Both the position numbers and the translations under genes were made by a program. A DNA stretch of 64,000 nucleotides from Micromonospora sp. M71_S20 (lineage in GTDB: Bacteria; Actinomycetota; Actinomycetes; Mycobacteriales; Micromonosporaceae). The stretch's first letter is position 1. Each line of letters begins with the position of its first letter. The notes beneath the pieces were generated by a model that worked only from the letters and a program-made list of their open reading frames with translations, was not told the DNA's origin and did not search any database. The stretch covers positions 436,501 through 500,500 of the forward strand of contig NZ_RCCV01000002.1 in NCBI RefSeq assembly GCF_003664255.1, written 5' to 3'. Positions 36,607-44,729 of this stretch are shown here, piece after piece.

Positions 36607-37155
36607 ATGACCGCGGCGGTGTTCGGCCACGACGGCCCGTGGAGCGAAGAGGAGTACCTCGCCCTCGGCGAGACGCAGCAGCGCGTCGAACTCTTCGACG
36701 GGAGCCTTCACGTGACCCCAGCCCCTACGCCCCGCCACCAGAACATCTCCGGTGAGCTGCGGGCCGCCCTGCGAGGACCGACGCGGGAAGCCGGCCTCCG
36801 CGTCCTGGAAGCAGTGAACGTCCGGCTCCGGCCGGGTCGCATCCCCATTCCCGACCTCGTCGTCACGGCACCGATCGACCTCGACGACCCCTGGATCGAG
36901 GCGGCCGACGTGAAGCTGGTCTGCGAGATCATCTCGCCGGGCAACGCGGCCACCGACAAGGTGCTCAAGATGCACTACTACGCGGCGGCCGGCATCGAGT
37001 GGTATCTGCTGGTGGAGCAGGAGACGCTGACCGTGCACGTCTACCGGCGGCAGGGCGCCCACTACGTCGAGCGGTCGGTGACCAAGGCCGGCGAGACGCT
37101 GGAGCTGACCGAGCCGGTCCGGGCCACGATCCGGCCGGCGGACCTGCTGGCCTGA
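36607..37155 (+). CDS. Uma2 family protein (PD-(D/E)XK nuclease fold)
   Basis: A 182-residue protein of the Uma2/DUF820 family, a nuclease-like fold common in actinobacteria and cyanobacteria, of unproven function. It shows the typical WSEEEYLALGE start, ELFDGSLHVTP, IPIPDLVVT and LVCEIISPGNAATDKVLK. The ATG at 36607 is preceded by GGAGGTG. An upstream in-frame ATG at 36547 adds a basic extension without family support. It stands between the divergent Opp operon and the sdh genes. Confidence 0.9.
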   Translation: MTAAVFGHDGPWSEEEYLALGETQQRVELFDGSLHVTPAPTPRHQNISGELRAALRGPTREAGLRVLEAVNVRLRPGRIPIPDLVVTAPIDLDDPWIEAADVKLVCEIISPGNAATDKVLKMHYYAAAGIEWYLLVEQETLTVHVYRRQGAHYVERSVTKAGETLELTEPVRATIRPADLLA

Positions 37156-37460
37156 CGGGCCACCGCCGCGGGACGCTTTTCGGGCGAGCCGCTCCGGCAC
37201 GCCGGACAGGCGTCGGGTGAGGTTCTTAACATCCGGACATCGATCATCGTGCAGGGCTTTCCACCGGCCAGGACACACGGGACACTGCCTTGCGCGGACG
37301 GCTCGCGAAGATCGGCGTAACGTGTGTCACTTAGCTGCGCCGTATCGCTGGCGCGGTCGTTGGTGTGCGCATGACGTGGCAAGCGGGTGCGGGTTCGCCG
37401 GTCCGCGCGCCGACCGGAACTTGATCCGCCCGTGAGGGTCCTGTCAGGGAGACGACTCGA
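37156..37460. other. 305-base intergenic region before sdhCAB
   Basis: Must contain the promoter of sdhCAB, but I see no clear -35/-10 pair. The last 20 bases carry GGGAG as the sdhC ribosome binding site. No gene, repeat or RNA structure is evident. A redox regulator site is expected biologically but not visible as a full Rex or CRP consensus. Confidence 0.3.
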
Positions 37461-38267
37461 ATGACATCAACGGCAACGAGGCCGCGGGGAGCGCGGGCGC
37501 GCGCCGCCATCGCGGCGAAGACGTTGCGAACCGACCGCTGGTGGCTCGCCCCGCTGATCACCGTGATCGGGCTCAGCGCGTGGGTGGCGTACGCGACGGT
37601 CCGGGTCTTCATGCACGACTTCTACTGGGTCGAGGACTACCACTACCTGACCCCGTTCTACTCCCCCTGCGTGACCGACCGGTGCCTGCCGGAGGCCGCG
37701 CACTTCGGACGGTTCCTGCCCGGCTGGTGGATCATCCCGGACGCGGCGCTGACGCTGCCGTTCCTGCTGCTGTTCCGCCTCACCTGCTACTACTACCGCA
37801 AGGCGTACTACCGGTCGTTCTGGCTGTCGCCGCCCGCCTGCGCGGTCCCGGACGGGCACAAGTCCTACAGCGGGGAGACCCGGTTCCCGCTGCTCGGGCA
37901 GAACCTGCACCGCTACTTCTTCTACGCCGCCGCGGTCATCTCGCTGATCAACACCTGGGACGCGGTTCTCGCCTTCCACTCCCCCAAGGGCTTCGGCTTC
38001 GGGCTGGGCAACATCATCCTGCTCGGCAACGTGGTGATGCTGTGGGCGTACACGATCTCCTGCCACTCGTGCCGGCACATCATCGGCGGGCGGCTCAAGC
38101 ACTTCTCCAAGCACCCGGTGCGCTACCGGACCTGGACCTTCGTCTCGGCCCTGAACGTCCGGCACATGCAGCTCGCCTGGATCACCCTCGGCACGCTGGC
38201 CCTGACGGACTTCTACGTCATGGCGCTGGCGGCCGGCTGGTTCAACGACCTGCGGTTCATCAACTAG
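37461..38267 (+). CDS. sdhC: succinate dehydrogenase membrane subunit (Sdh1 type)
   Basis: Membrane anchor of the mycobacterial Sdh1-type complex, 268 residues with about five helices. The family carries a membrane-embedded Rieske-type [2Fe-2S] cluster (reported for mycobacterial Sdh1). The candidate Cys/His ligands here are in SCHSCRHIIGG (about residues 202-212). It passes electrons from SdhB to menaquinone. First gene of sdhCAB with 12 bases to sdhA. ATG at 37461. Confidence 0.9.
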   Translation: MTSTATRPRGARARAAIAAKTLRTDRWWLAPLITVIGLSAWVAYATVRVFMHDFYWVEDYHYLTPFYSPCVTDRCLPEAAHFGRFLPGWWIIPDAALTLPFLLLFRLTCYYYRKAYYRSFWLSPPACAVPDGHKSYSGETRFPLLGQNLHRYFFYAAAVISLINTWDAVLAFHSPKGFGFGLGNIILLGNVVMLWAYTISCHSCRHIIGGRLKHFSKHPVRYRTWTFVSALNVRHMQLAWITLGTLALTDFYVMALAAGWFNDLRFIN

Positions 38268-38279
38268 AGGGCCCCTGAC

Positions 38280-40208
38280 ATGACCAACACCACGCGAATC
38301 GAACGACACCACTACGACGTCGTCGTGATCGGGGCCGGCGGCGCCGGCCTGCGCGCGGCGATCGAGGCCCGCCTCGCCGGCAAGAAGACCGCGATCATCT
38401 CCAAGTCGCTCTTCGGCAAGGCGCACACGGTGATGGCCGAGGGCGGCGCCGCCGCCGCGATGGGGAACGTGAACAGCCGGGACAACTGGCAGGTGCACTT
38501 CCGCGACACGATGCGCGGCGGCAAGTTCCTCAACAACTTCCGGATGGCCGAGCTGCACGCGAAGGAGTCGCCGCAGCGGATCTGGGAGCTGGAGACGTAC
38601 GGCGCGCTCTTCGACCGCACCAAGGACGGGAAGATCTCGCAGCGCAACTTCGGTGGCCACGAGTACCCCCGCCTGGCGCACGTCGGCGACCGGACCGGCC
38701 TGGAGCTGATCCGCACCCTCCAGCAGAAGATCGTGTCGCTCCAGCAGGAGGACAAGCGCGACCACGGCTCGTACGACGCCCGGATCAAGGTCTTCTCCGA
38801 GACCACGATCACCGAGCTGCTGCTCGACGGCGACCGGGTCGCCGGCGCGTTCGGCTACTACCGGGAGTCCGGCGAGTTCGTCCTGTTCGAGGCGCCGGCG
38901 GTGGTGCTGGCGACCGGCGGTGTCGGCCGCTCCTACAAGGTCACCTCGAACTCCTGGGAGTACACGGGCGACGGGCACGCGCTGGCGCTGCGGGCCGGCG
39001 CGACGCTGATCAACATGGAGTTCCTCCAGTTCCACCCGACCGGCATGGTCTGGCCGCCGTCGGTGAAGGGCATCCTGGTCACCGAGTCGGTGCGCGGCGA
39101 CGGCGGCGTGCTGAAGAACTCCGACGGCAAGCGGTTCATGTTCGACTACGTCCCCGACGTCTTCCGCAAGCAGTACGCGGAGACCGAGGAGGAGGCGGAC
39201 CGCTGGTACACCGACCCGGACAACAACCGCCGCCCGCCGGAGCTGCTGCCCCGCGACGAGGTGGCCCGGGCGATCAACAGCGAGGTCAAGGCCGGGCGGG
39301 GCACGCCGGCGGGCGGCGTCTACCTGGACATCGCCTCCCGCAAGCCGGCGGAGGAGATCCGCCGTCGACTGCCGTCGATGTACCACCAGTTCAAGGAGCT
39401 GGCCGACGTCGACATCACCAGGGAGCCGATGGAGGTCGGGCCCACCTGTCACTACGTGATGGGCGGCGTCGAGGTCGACCCCGACAGCGGGGCCGCCTTC
39501 GGCCACGTGCGGGGGCTCTTCGCCGCGGGCGAGGTGTCCGGCGGCATGCACGGCTCCAACCGGCTCGGCGGCAACTCCCTGTCCGACCTGCTGGTCTTCG
39601 GCAAGCGCGCGGGCGGCCACGCCGCCACGTACGCCGACGGCCTCCCCGCACGCCCGAAGGTGGGCGTCGCCGCCGTGGAGGCCGCGGTGGAGACGGCCCT
39701 GGCCCCGTTGCAGCGGGACACCGGCGAGAGCCCGTACACCCTCCAGCAGGACCTCCAGGCGGTGATGGGCGACCTGGTCGGCATCATCCGCCGCGAGGGC
39801 GAGCTGGTCGACGCGCTGGGCAGGCTGGCGGAGCTGCGGGAGCGGGTGGCGAAGGTCAGCGCGAGCGGCGGCCGGCGCTACAACCCGGGCTGGCACCTGG
39901 CGCTCGACCTGCGCAACATGCTGGTGGTCTCGGAGTGCACCGCGAAGGCGGCGCTGGAGCGGCGGGAGTCGCGCGGCGGGCACACCCGGGAGGACCACCC
40001 CGCGATGGATCCGGCGTGGCGTCGGGTCAACCTGGTCTGCTCCCTCGACGGCGACACGGTGCGCCTGGAGCGCAAGCCGCTGCCGAGGATGCGCCCGGAG
40101 CTGATCGGCCTCTTCGACCGCGCGGAGCTGGCCAAGTACCTCACGGACGAGGAACTCGCCGAGTTCGACGCCCAGGTCGCCGACGTCGAGACCGAGAAGG
40201 AGCGCTGA
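38280..40208 (+). CDS. sdhA: succinate dehydrogenase/fumarate reductase flavoprotein
   Basis: Oxidises succinate to fumarate; 642 residues. FAD-binding GAGGAG (about 18-23), covalent flavin His about 49 in GKAHTVMAEGG, active-site FHPTGMVWPP and VRGDGGVLKN, and the late FAD contact SGGMHGSNRLGGNS. Length and motifs fit Sdh1-type SdhA. ATG at 38280. Only 4 bases precede sdhB. Confidence 0.97.
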   Translation: MTNTTRIERHHYDVVVIGAGGAGLRAAIEARLAGKKTAIISKSLFGKAHTVMAEGGAAAAMGNVNSRDNWQVHFRDTMRGGKFLNNFRMAELHAKESPQRIWELETYGALFDRTKDGKISQRNFGGHEYPRLAHVGDRTGLELIRTLQQKIVSLQQEDKRDHGSYDARIKVFSETTITELLLDGDRVAGAFGYYRESGEFVLFEAPAVVLATGGVGRSYKVTSNSWEYTGDGHALALRAGATLINMEFLQFHPTGMVWPPSVKGILVTESVRGDGGVLKNSDGKRFMFDYVPDVFRKQYAETEEEADRWYTDPDNNRRPPELLPRDEVARAINSEVKAGRGTPAGGVYLDIASRKPAEEIRRRLPSMYHQFKELADVDITREPMEVGPTCHYVMGGVEVDPDSGAAFGHVRGLFAAGEVSGGMHGSNRLGGNSLSDLLVFGKRAGGHAATYADGLPARPKVGVAAVEAAVETALAPLQRDTGESPYTLQQDLQAVMGDLVGIIRREGELVDALGRLAELRERVAKVSASGGRRYNPGWHLALDLRNMLVVSECTAKAALERRESRGGHTREDHPAMDPAWRRVNLVCSLDGDTVRLERKPLPRMRPELIGLFDRAELAKYLTDEELAEFDAQVADVETEKER

Positions 40209-40212
40209 CGCA

Positions 40213-41310
40213 ATGGGTAACCAGAACCCCCAGGGGCCCGGGAAGCCGGGCGCGAAGCGCCAGTTCCGCATCTGGCGCGGCGACGAGAACGGCGGCGACC
40301 TCCAGGACTACATGGTGGAGGTGAACGAGGGCGAGGTGGTCCTCGACGTCATCCACCGGCTCCAGGCGACCGACGCCCCCGACCTGGCCTGCCGCTGGAA
40401 CTGCAAGGCCGGCAAGTGCGGCTCCTGCTCGATGGAGATCAACGGCAAGCCGCGGCTGAGCTGCATGACCCGGATGTCCACCTTCACGGAGGACGAGACG
40501 GTCACGGTCACCCCGCTGCGCACCTTCCCGGTGATCCGGGACCTGGTCACCGACGTCTCGTTCAACTACGAGAAGGCGCGGGAGACGCCGGCGTTCGCGC
40601 CGCCGGCCGACCTGGCGCCCGGCGAGTACCGGATGCAGCAGGTCGACGTGGAGCGCTCGCAGGAGTTCCGCAAGTGCATCGAGTGCTTCCTGTGCCAGAA
40701 CGTCTGCCACGTCATCCGCGACCACGAGGAGAACAAGCAGGCGTTCTCCGGGCCGCGGTACTTCATCCGGGCGGCCGAGCTGGACATGCACCCGCTGGAC
40801 GCGAAGAGCGACCGCAAGGAGTACGCGCAGGCCGAGCAGGGCCTCGGGTTCTGCAACATCACCAAGTGCTGCACCGAGGTCTGCCCCGAGCACATCAAGA
40901 TCACGGACAACGGGATCATCCCCATGAAGGAGCGGGTCGTCGACCGCAGGTACGATCCCCTCGTGTGGCTTGGTAGCAAGATCTTCCGGAGGGGTCAGGT
41001 GCCTCAGACCAGCGTGACCAGCGAACACGTCAGCGGTGCGGTGCGCGGCAGCGCGGCGCACGGGGGCGTGCACTCGCACGCGGGCGGCTCCCACGACCCG
41101 CGGGCCGAGGTACAGGCGCAGCGCGGCGTCAACTGGGACCGCGAGGTGCCGAGGCCGACCGCGCCGGCCGTCGACGACCACGGCAAGCTGCCGCTGACGG
41201 AGCTCACGTTCGACCGGGCGGCGGCGCCGTCGCCGTTCGGCGACGACGTGACCTTCCCGCTGCCGCCGGAGCACCTGAACTTCGCCCACCCGGAGCAGGA
41301 CAAGCACTGA
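40213..41310 (+). CDS. sdhB: succinate dehydrogenase iron-sulfur subunit with long tail
   Basis: Electron-transfer subunit; the usual length is about 250 residues. This one has 365. [2Fe-2S] Cys at about 64, 69, 72 and 84; the other two clusters use CIECFLCQNVC (155-165) and Cys at about 214, 219, 220 and 224. Beyond residue about 255 comes a predicted disordered extension with AHGGVHSHAGGSHD and ending in a proline/acidic stretch. The extension uses the same codon bias, so it is probably genuine. Its role is unknown. Histidine clusters could bind metal. Confidence 0.93.
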   Translation: MGNQNPQGPGKPGAKRQFRIWRGDENGGDLQDYMVEVNEGEVVLDVIHRLQATDAPDLACRWNCKAGKCGSCSMEINGKPRLSCMTRMSTFTEDETVTVTPLRTFPVIRDLVTDVSFNYEKARETPAFAPPADLAPGEYRMQQVDVERSQEFRKCIECFLCQNVCHVIRDHEENKQAFSGPRYFIRAAELDMHPLDAKSDRKEYAQAEQGLGFCNITKCCTEVCPEHIKITDNGIIPMKERVVDRRYDPLVWLGSKIFRRGQVPQTSVTSEHVSGAVRGSAAHGGVHSHAGGSHDPRAEVQAQRGVNWDREVPRPTAPAVDDHGKLPLTELTFDRAAAPSPFGDDVTFPLPPEHLNFAHPEQDKH

Positions 41311-41324
41311 GTGCGCTGACGATG

Positions 41325-41357
41325 ACGGGGGCCGCGGCTGATGCCGCCGGCCCCCGT
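41325..41357. terminator. terminator after sdhB
   Basis: Ten-base perfect arms (41325-41334 with 41348-41357) and a 13-base loop, followed by a CTCTTTC stretch. Shared by convergent sdhB and the Nudix gene. Confidence 0.75.
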
Positions 41358-41386
41358 CCTCTTTCGGCTCGGATGTCCGCTTCCGC

Positions 41387-41824
41387 TCAGGCGGTCAGGA
41401 TGGGCCGGAGGGCCGCGACGATGGGTGCGTCGGCCGGGAGCCAGGTGACGGTGTCCAACTCGTCGGCGGAGAGCCAGCGCAACGCGGAGTGTTCGAGGGC
41501 CCGCGGCTGGTCACCGTGCAGCAGGCGGGCCGCGTACACCTTGAGCACCGAGCGGCCGTGGGCCATCCGAACGTTGCGGCCCACCCGGTCGCCGATCTCC
41601 ACGCGTACGGCCAACTCCTCGGCGCACTCGCGGGCGAGCGCGGCGGTCTCGCTCTCGCCCGGCTCCACCTTGCCGCCGGGGAACTCCCACATGCCCGCCA
41701 CCTCGGGCGGGGCGGAACGGGCGCAGGCGAGCACCCGGCCGTCCCTGATGATCGCCGCCCCGACGATCACCCTGAGGTCCCGTCGCTCGGCCTGCCCGCC
41801 GCCATTCGCCCGTTCGGTCCGCAC
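41387..41824 (-). CDS. mutT: Nudix hydrolase, MutT type
   Basis: Sanitises oxidised nucleotides (8-oxo-dGTP) or a related Nudix substrate. The 145-residue protein has the complete Nudix box GGKVEPGESETAALARECAEE with the metal-binding Glu pair. GTG at 41824. A later GTG (41770) just before the conserved VIVGAAII strand is an alternative, because no clear ribosome binding site marks the first. The MutT name follows resemblance. Nudix substrates are not fixed by sequence. Confidence 0.85.
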   Translation of the reverse strand: MRTERANGGGQAERRDLRVIVGAAIIRDGRVLACARSAPPEVAGMWEFPGGKVEPGESETAALARECAEELAVRVEIGDRVGRNVRMAHGRSVLKVYAARLLHGDQPRALEHSALRWLSADELDTVTWLPADAPIVAALRPILTA

Positions 41825-42007
41825 GGGCGTCCAGCGTGCCAGATCAATCGGCGGTTTGGGTAGCGTGGCCGACCGTCAGGGCAGGAGAACCCGGAAGTGT
41901 GGGCGTGGACACACCCACCATGCGAGGACAGACTAGAAGGCACCGACAAGACACGGGACGGCGACGATTTGGCCACAAGCCGGCAACGGCGCCTGGGAGG
42001 TGCGGTG

Positions 42008-42313
42008 ATGCGCGCGCTGTTCAGCAGTCGATCCAAGCACGACTACCTCAGCGACGCGCTGACGCTCCTCACCGGTTGGATCCGCGAGGGTGAGCAGATC
42101 CGACGCACCCTCGTCATCGACGACTCGCAGCACGCCGCCCTCACCGAGCGGGTGAAGGTGGTCGCCGACGCGCTGCACCTGCGTCCGGAGATCAGCCGCC
42201 GAGCCGACCAGACCCAGATCCGGGTGGGGCACGGCAACGCGCCGCTGACCGAGGGGGAGGTCCTGCTGGCCGCCCGCATCGAGGACGCCTACCGTGCGGT
42301 CAGCCAGCCCTGA
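42008..42313 (+). CDS. pterin-carbinolamine dehydratase-like protein, changed active site
   Basis: A 101-residue protein whose strand and helix pattern (LTGWIREGEQIRRTLVID, then TERVKVVADAL, QIRVGHGNAPLTEGEVLLA) follows the 4a-hydroxytetrahydrobiopterin dehydratase (PCD) family. The hallmark catalytic motif (HHP) is not present: the aligned segment reads ALHLRPEI, so two His are lost. It may have lost catalysis and kept a structural or regulatory role. ATG at 42008 with GGGAGGTG upstream. Divergent from mutT. Confidence 0.7.
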   Translation: MRALFSSRSKHDYLSDALTLLTGWIREGEQIRRTLVIDDSQHAALTERVKVVADALHLRPEISRRADQTQIRVGHGNAPLTEGEVLLAARIEDAYRAVSQP

Positions 42314-42388
42314 CCCGCCGCACACGGCACCCGGCGCTCCGTTCCGAGCCGGTCGGCGCGGCAGCCGTGGTCGGCTGGGAAGGCTGAT

Positions 42389-42413
42389 GTTTCCCTGAAA
42401 GGTGCGTGGGTAT
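42389..42413 (+). promoter_or_regulatory. SigB/SigF-type stress promoter
   Basis: GTTT (42389-42392), 15 bases, GGGTAT (42408-42413). This matches the stress-sigma consensus known in Streptomyces SigB and mycobacterial SigF promoters. It lies 73 bases upstream of the membrane gene's ATG. Confidence 0.7.
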
Positions 42414-42486
42414 CAATCCGGCGCGGGAGCAGACAACAGGCCCCGTAACCGACTGAACACCTGATAACGCATTTTTTGGAGCTGAC

Positions 42487-42822
42487 ATGGCTACCCCCAC
42501 CGCGAACCGCGTGACCGACCGGCTGACAGACCACGACGGCCACCACGTGGACCACGACGTCCGGCACGCCCACCGGCACGGCGACGAGACCAAGCCGTCG
42601 TGGAAGACCACGGAGCTGGCCGTCTACCTGCTCTCCGTGATCGGCGTCCTGATCGCCTCGAACGCCGTCGGTGACGGCGCCGCCGACAACGGCGGGGACT
42701 ACTTCGCGGCCGACAAGGCCTGGTGGTACATCACGCTGCTGACCATCGGTTACCTGGTCAGCCGTGGCCTGGCCAAGTCCGGCAGCCGCAGCCGCGACGC
42801 CGACCCGCGCACCAACCGGTAA
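42487..42822 (+). CDS. stress-type small membrane protein with His-rich N-terminus
   Basis: A 111-residue protein. The first 35 residues carry many histidines and aspartates (DHDGHHVDHDVRHAHRHGDE), then two membrane helices (about 42-60 and 79-96) and a basic tail. No family recognised. ATG at 42487 with TTTTTGGAG upstream. The upstream SigB/SigF-type promoter suggests general-stress expression. The His-rich head could bind metal. Confidence 0.75.
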   Translation: MATPTANRVTDRLTDHDGHHVDHDVRHAHRHGDETKPSWKTTELAVYLLSVIGVLIASNAVGDGAADNGGDYFAADKAWWYITLLTIGYLVSRGLAKSGSRSRDADPRTNR

Positions 42823-42836
42823 TCCACACCGCGCCC

Positions 42837-42867
42837 GAAGCCCCGCCGACCGAGTCGGCGGGGCTTC
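42837..42867. terminator. terminator after the stress membrane gene
   Basis: Perfect 14-base-pair stem (42837-42850 with 42854-42867) and a 3-base loop. It is between convergent genes and probably serves the plus strand first. Confidence 0.8.
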
Positions 42868-42972
42868 ACGCGTTGCGGGCCGCCACCGGGCCGCCCGGCC
42901 GGTACGCGCTCCGGCGGCGTCGGCCTGAACGCGGCGGCAGGGGTCGGCATGCGGTCCCGCAGCGGCCTCCGC

Positions 42973-43365
42973 TCAGGCGGCGTCCTGGGGGTACCAGCGC
43001 AGTTCCACGGAGTTGCCGTCCGGGTCCCGCACGTAGAGCGAGGTGGCGCTGCCCCGCGCGCCGAACCGGCCCACCGGCCCCTCGATCACCGTGAAGGCGC
43101 CCGACGCGACGACCTCCGCCCAGTCCAGCGGCTCCACCACCAGACAGAAGTGGTCGACGTTGGATTCGCCCCGGTCCCGGCGGACGAGGTCGATGATGGT
43201 CCCCGCGTCGACCCGTACCGAGGGGAACGGGACGGCGCCGGCCCGCCACTGGTCGACCCGCACCGGGGCCAGGCCGAGCAGTCCGCAGTAGAAGTCCAGC
43301 GCGCGCTCCACATCGGTCACGTTGAGCACCAGGTGGTCGAAGCCCGTGACCCGCACCGCGCTCAC
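42973..43365 (-). CDS. VOC family (glyoxalase/bleomycin-resistance fold) protein
   Basis: A 130-residue metalloenzyme-fold protein with the usual paired beta-alpha-beta-beta-beta units: FDHLVLNVTDVERALDFY (metal His) and DHFCLVVEPLDW, ending GNSVELRWYP (metal Glu). Substrate unknown; candidates include small dioxygenase or detoxification substrates. GTG at 43365 overlaps the stop of the DUF1801 gene (GTGA), so the two are translated together. Confidence 0.85.
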   Translation of the reverse strand: MSAVRVTGFDHLVLNVTDVERALDFYCGLLGLAPVRVDQWRAGAVPFPSVRVDAGTIIDLVRRDRGESNVDHFCLVVEPLDWAEVVASGAFTVIEGPVGRFGARGSATSLYVRDPDGNSVELRWYPQDAA

Positions 43366-43724
43366 CTCGCCTCCAGGGCTTGGGCCTGGCGCAGCCAGTC
43401 GGTGAACAGGGCGGGGTCGACGTCGGCGAGGGTCCGCAGCTTCACGGAGGCCATCTGCCGGGCGCCGGCGACCAGCCGCCCCGAGGGGTCGGTGACCTCG
43501 CCGCCGCGCCACAGCCCGAAGGTGACGTACGCGCCGTACGCCTTCACGAGGCAGACGGGACGCCGGCCCGGCCGGTCGCCGAGCCCCCAGACCGGGTGTC
43601 CGTGCCACATCGCCCCGGTCGCCCCCGGCAGGGCCGCCTCGATGACGGGGCGCAGCTTCTCGCCGATCTCCCGCAGCGGGGCGTCGAGATCGGCCAGGTA
43701 GTCGGTAACTGTCGTCGTTTCCAT
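43362..43724 (-). CDS. DUF1801 domain protein
   Basis: A 120-residue protein with the DUF1801/YdhG pattern: METTTVTDYLADLDAPLREI, WHGHPVWGLGD and a late aromatic-Arg part. The ATG at 43724 is chosen because family homology starts there. Function is not established for the family. It leads a two-gene unit with the VOC gene and is divergent from the LysR gene, whose operator lies in the shared spacer, so LysR may regulate the pair. Confidence 0.8.
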   Translation of the reverse strand: METTTVTDYLADLDAPLREIGEKLRPVIEAALPGATGAMWHGHPVWGLGDRPGRRPVCLVKAYGAYVTFGLWRGGEVTDPSGRLVAGARQMASVKLRTLADVDPALFTDWLRQAQALEAR

Positions 43725-43775
43725 GCCCCTCACGATCCGCCGGCCGGCGACGCCGACCAAGACGCGATCGCACTA

Positions 43776-43802
43776 CCATCGTTGAGCCGGAGTCAACGAT
43801 GG
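43776..43802. promoter_or_regulatory. LysR operator-like palindrome
   Basis: Ten-base perfect arms (43776-43785 with 43793-43802), 7-base centre. It includes T-N11-A type half-sites and overlaps the LysR ATG, implying autorepression and control of the divergent DUF1801-VOC unit. Confidence 0.65.
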
Positions 43803-44695
43803 GGCGGGACGTGCTGGAACGACACGAGCTGGAGACCTTCCTGACCCTCGCCGAGGAGTTGCACTTCGGCCGGACGGCGGAGCGCCTGCGGGTGACCACC
43901 GGGCGGATCAGCCAGGTGGTCAAGCAGCTGGAACGCCGCGTCGGCGCCCCGCTCTTCGCCCGTACCAGCCGGGTCGTCCAGCTCACCCCGATCGGGCGGC
44001 AGCTCGCCGCCGACCTGGCGCCGCTGGCCGCCGGCATCGACGACGCCGTACGCCGGGCCGTCGAGGCGGGGCGGGGCGTGACCGGGCGGCTGCGGGTCGC
44101 CTTCCTCGGCGAGTGGACCGCGCCGACGCTGCTCAAGGCCGTCGCCCTGTTCTCGCGACGCCACCCCGACTGCCAGGTCGAGGTGCGGGAGGTGCAGCTC
44201 TTCAACTCCCGGCAGAGCCTGCTCGACGGCTCCGTCGACGTCCTGATGGCCGCGTACCCCTTCGACGGGATGGCCTGCGGACCGGCGCTGCTGGAGGAAC
44301 GGCGGTTGCTCGCGGTGGCCGCCGGGCACCCGCTGACCCGGCAGGAGTCCGTCTCCCTGGAGGCGCTCGGCGACCACCCGGTGGTGCAGTACCCGGCCGT
44401 GACCTCGGCGGAGTTCAAGCGCGACCGCACGCCCGAGCAGACGCCGTCGGGGCGGCCGGTGCCGAAGGGGCCGGCGGGCAACACGTTCTCGGAGATGCTG
44501 ACGCTGGTCGCGATGGGGCGAGGGGTGCTGCCGGTGGGCGAGCACACCCGCCGCTACTACCCGCGCCCCGACGTGGCGTACGTGCCGATCCGCGACGCGC
44601 CACCGATCCGGCGGGGCATGGTCTGGCGGGAGAGCAACGGCACGGCCCGGGTCCACGAGTTCGTCCGGGCCGCGACCGACGCGAACACGGCCTGA
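43799..44695 (+). CDS. LysR family transcriptional regulator
   Basis: A 298-residue regulator. HTH at about 13-45 (LHFGRTAERLRVTTGRISQ), with a two-lobe periplasmic-binding-like effector domain beyond 90. Start ATG at 43799 has GGAG six bases upstream. A GTG at 43811 is an alternative that would move the gene out of the palindrome. Divergent from the DUF1801/VOC pair. Effector unknown. Confidence 0.9.
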   Translation: MGRDVLERHELETFLTLAEELHFGRTAERLRVTTGRISQVVKQLERRVGAPLFARTSRVVQLTPIGRQLAADLAPLAAGIDDAVRRAVEAGRGVTGRLRVAFLGEWTAPTLLKAVALFSRRHPDCQVEVREVQLFNSRQSLLDGSVDVLMAAYPFDGMACGPALLEERRLLAVAAGHPLTRQESVSLEALGDHPVVQYPAVTSAEFKRDRTPEQTPSGRPVPKGPAGNTFSEMLTLVAMGRGVLPVGEHTRRYYPRPDVAYVPIRDAPPIRRGMVWRESNGTARVHEFVRAATDANTA

Positions 44696-44729
44696 CGGGT
44701 GCCCGACCGCACTGGCATGATCGACGTCG

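Noticed and set aside
37467..40271. A 934-codon minus-strand frame across sdhC and sdhA
   Set aside because: Antisense shadow of two enzymes with unmistakable motifs.
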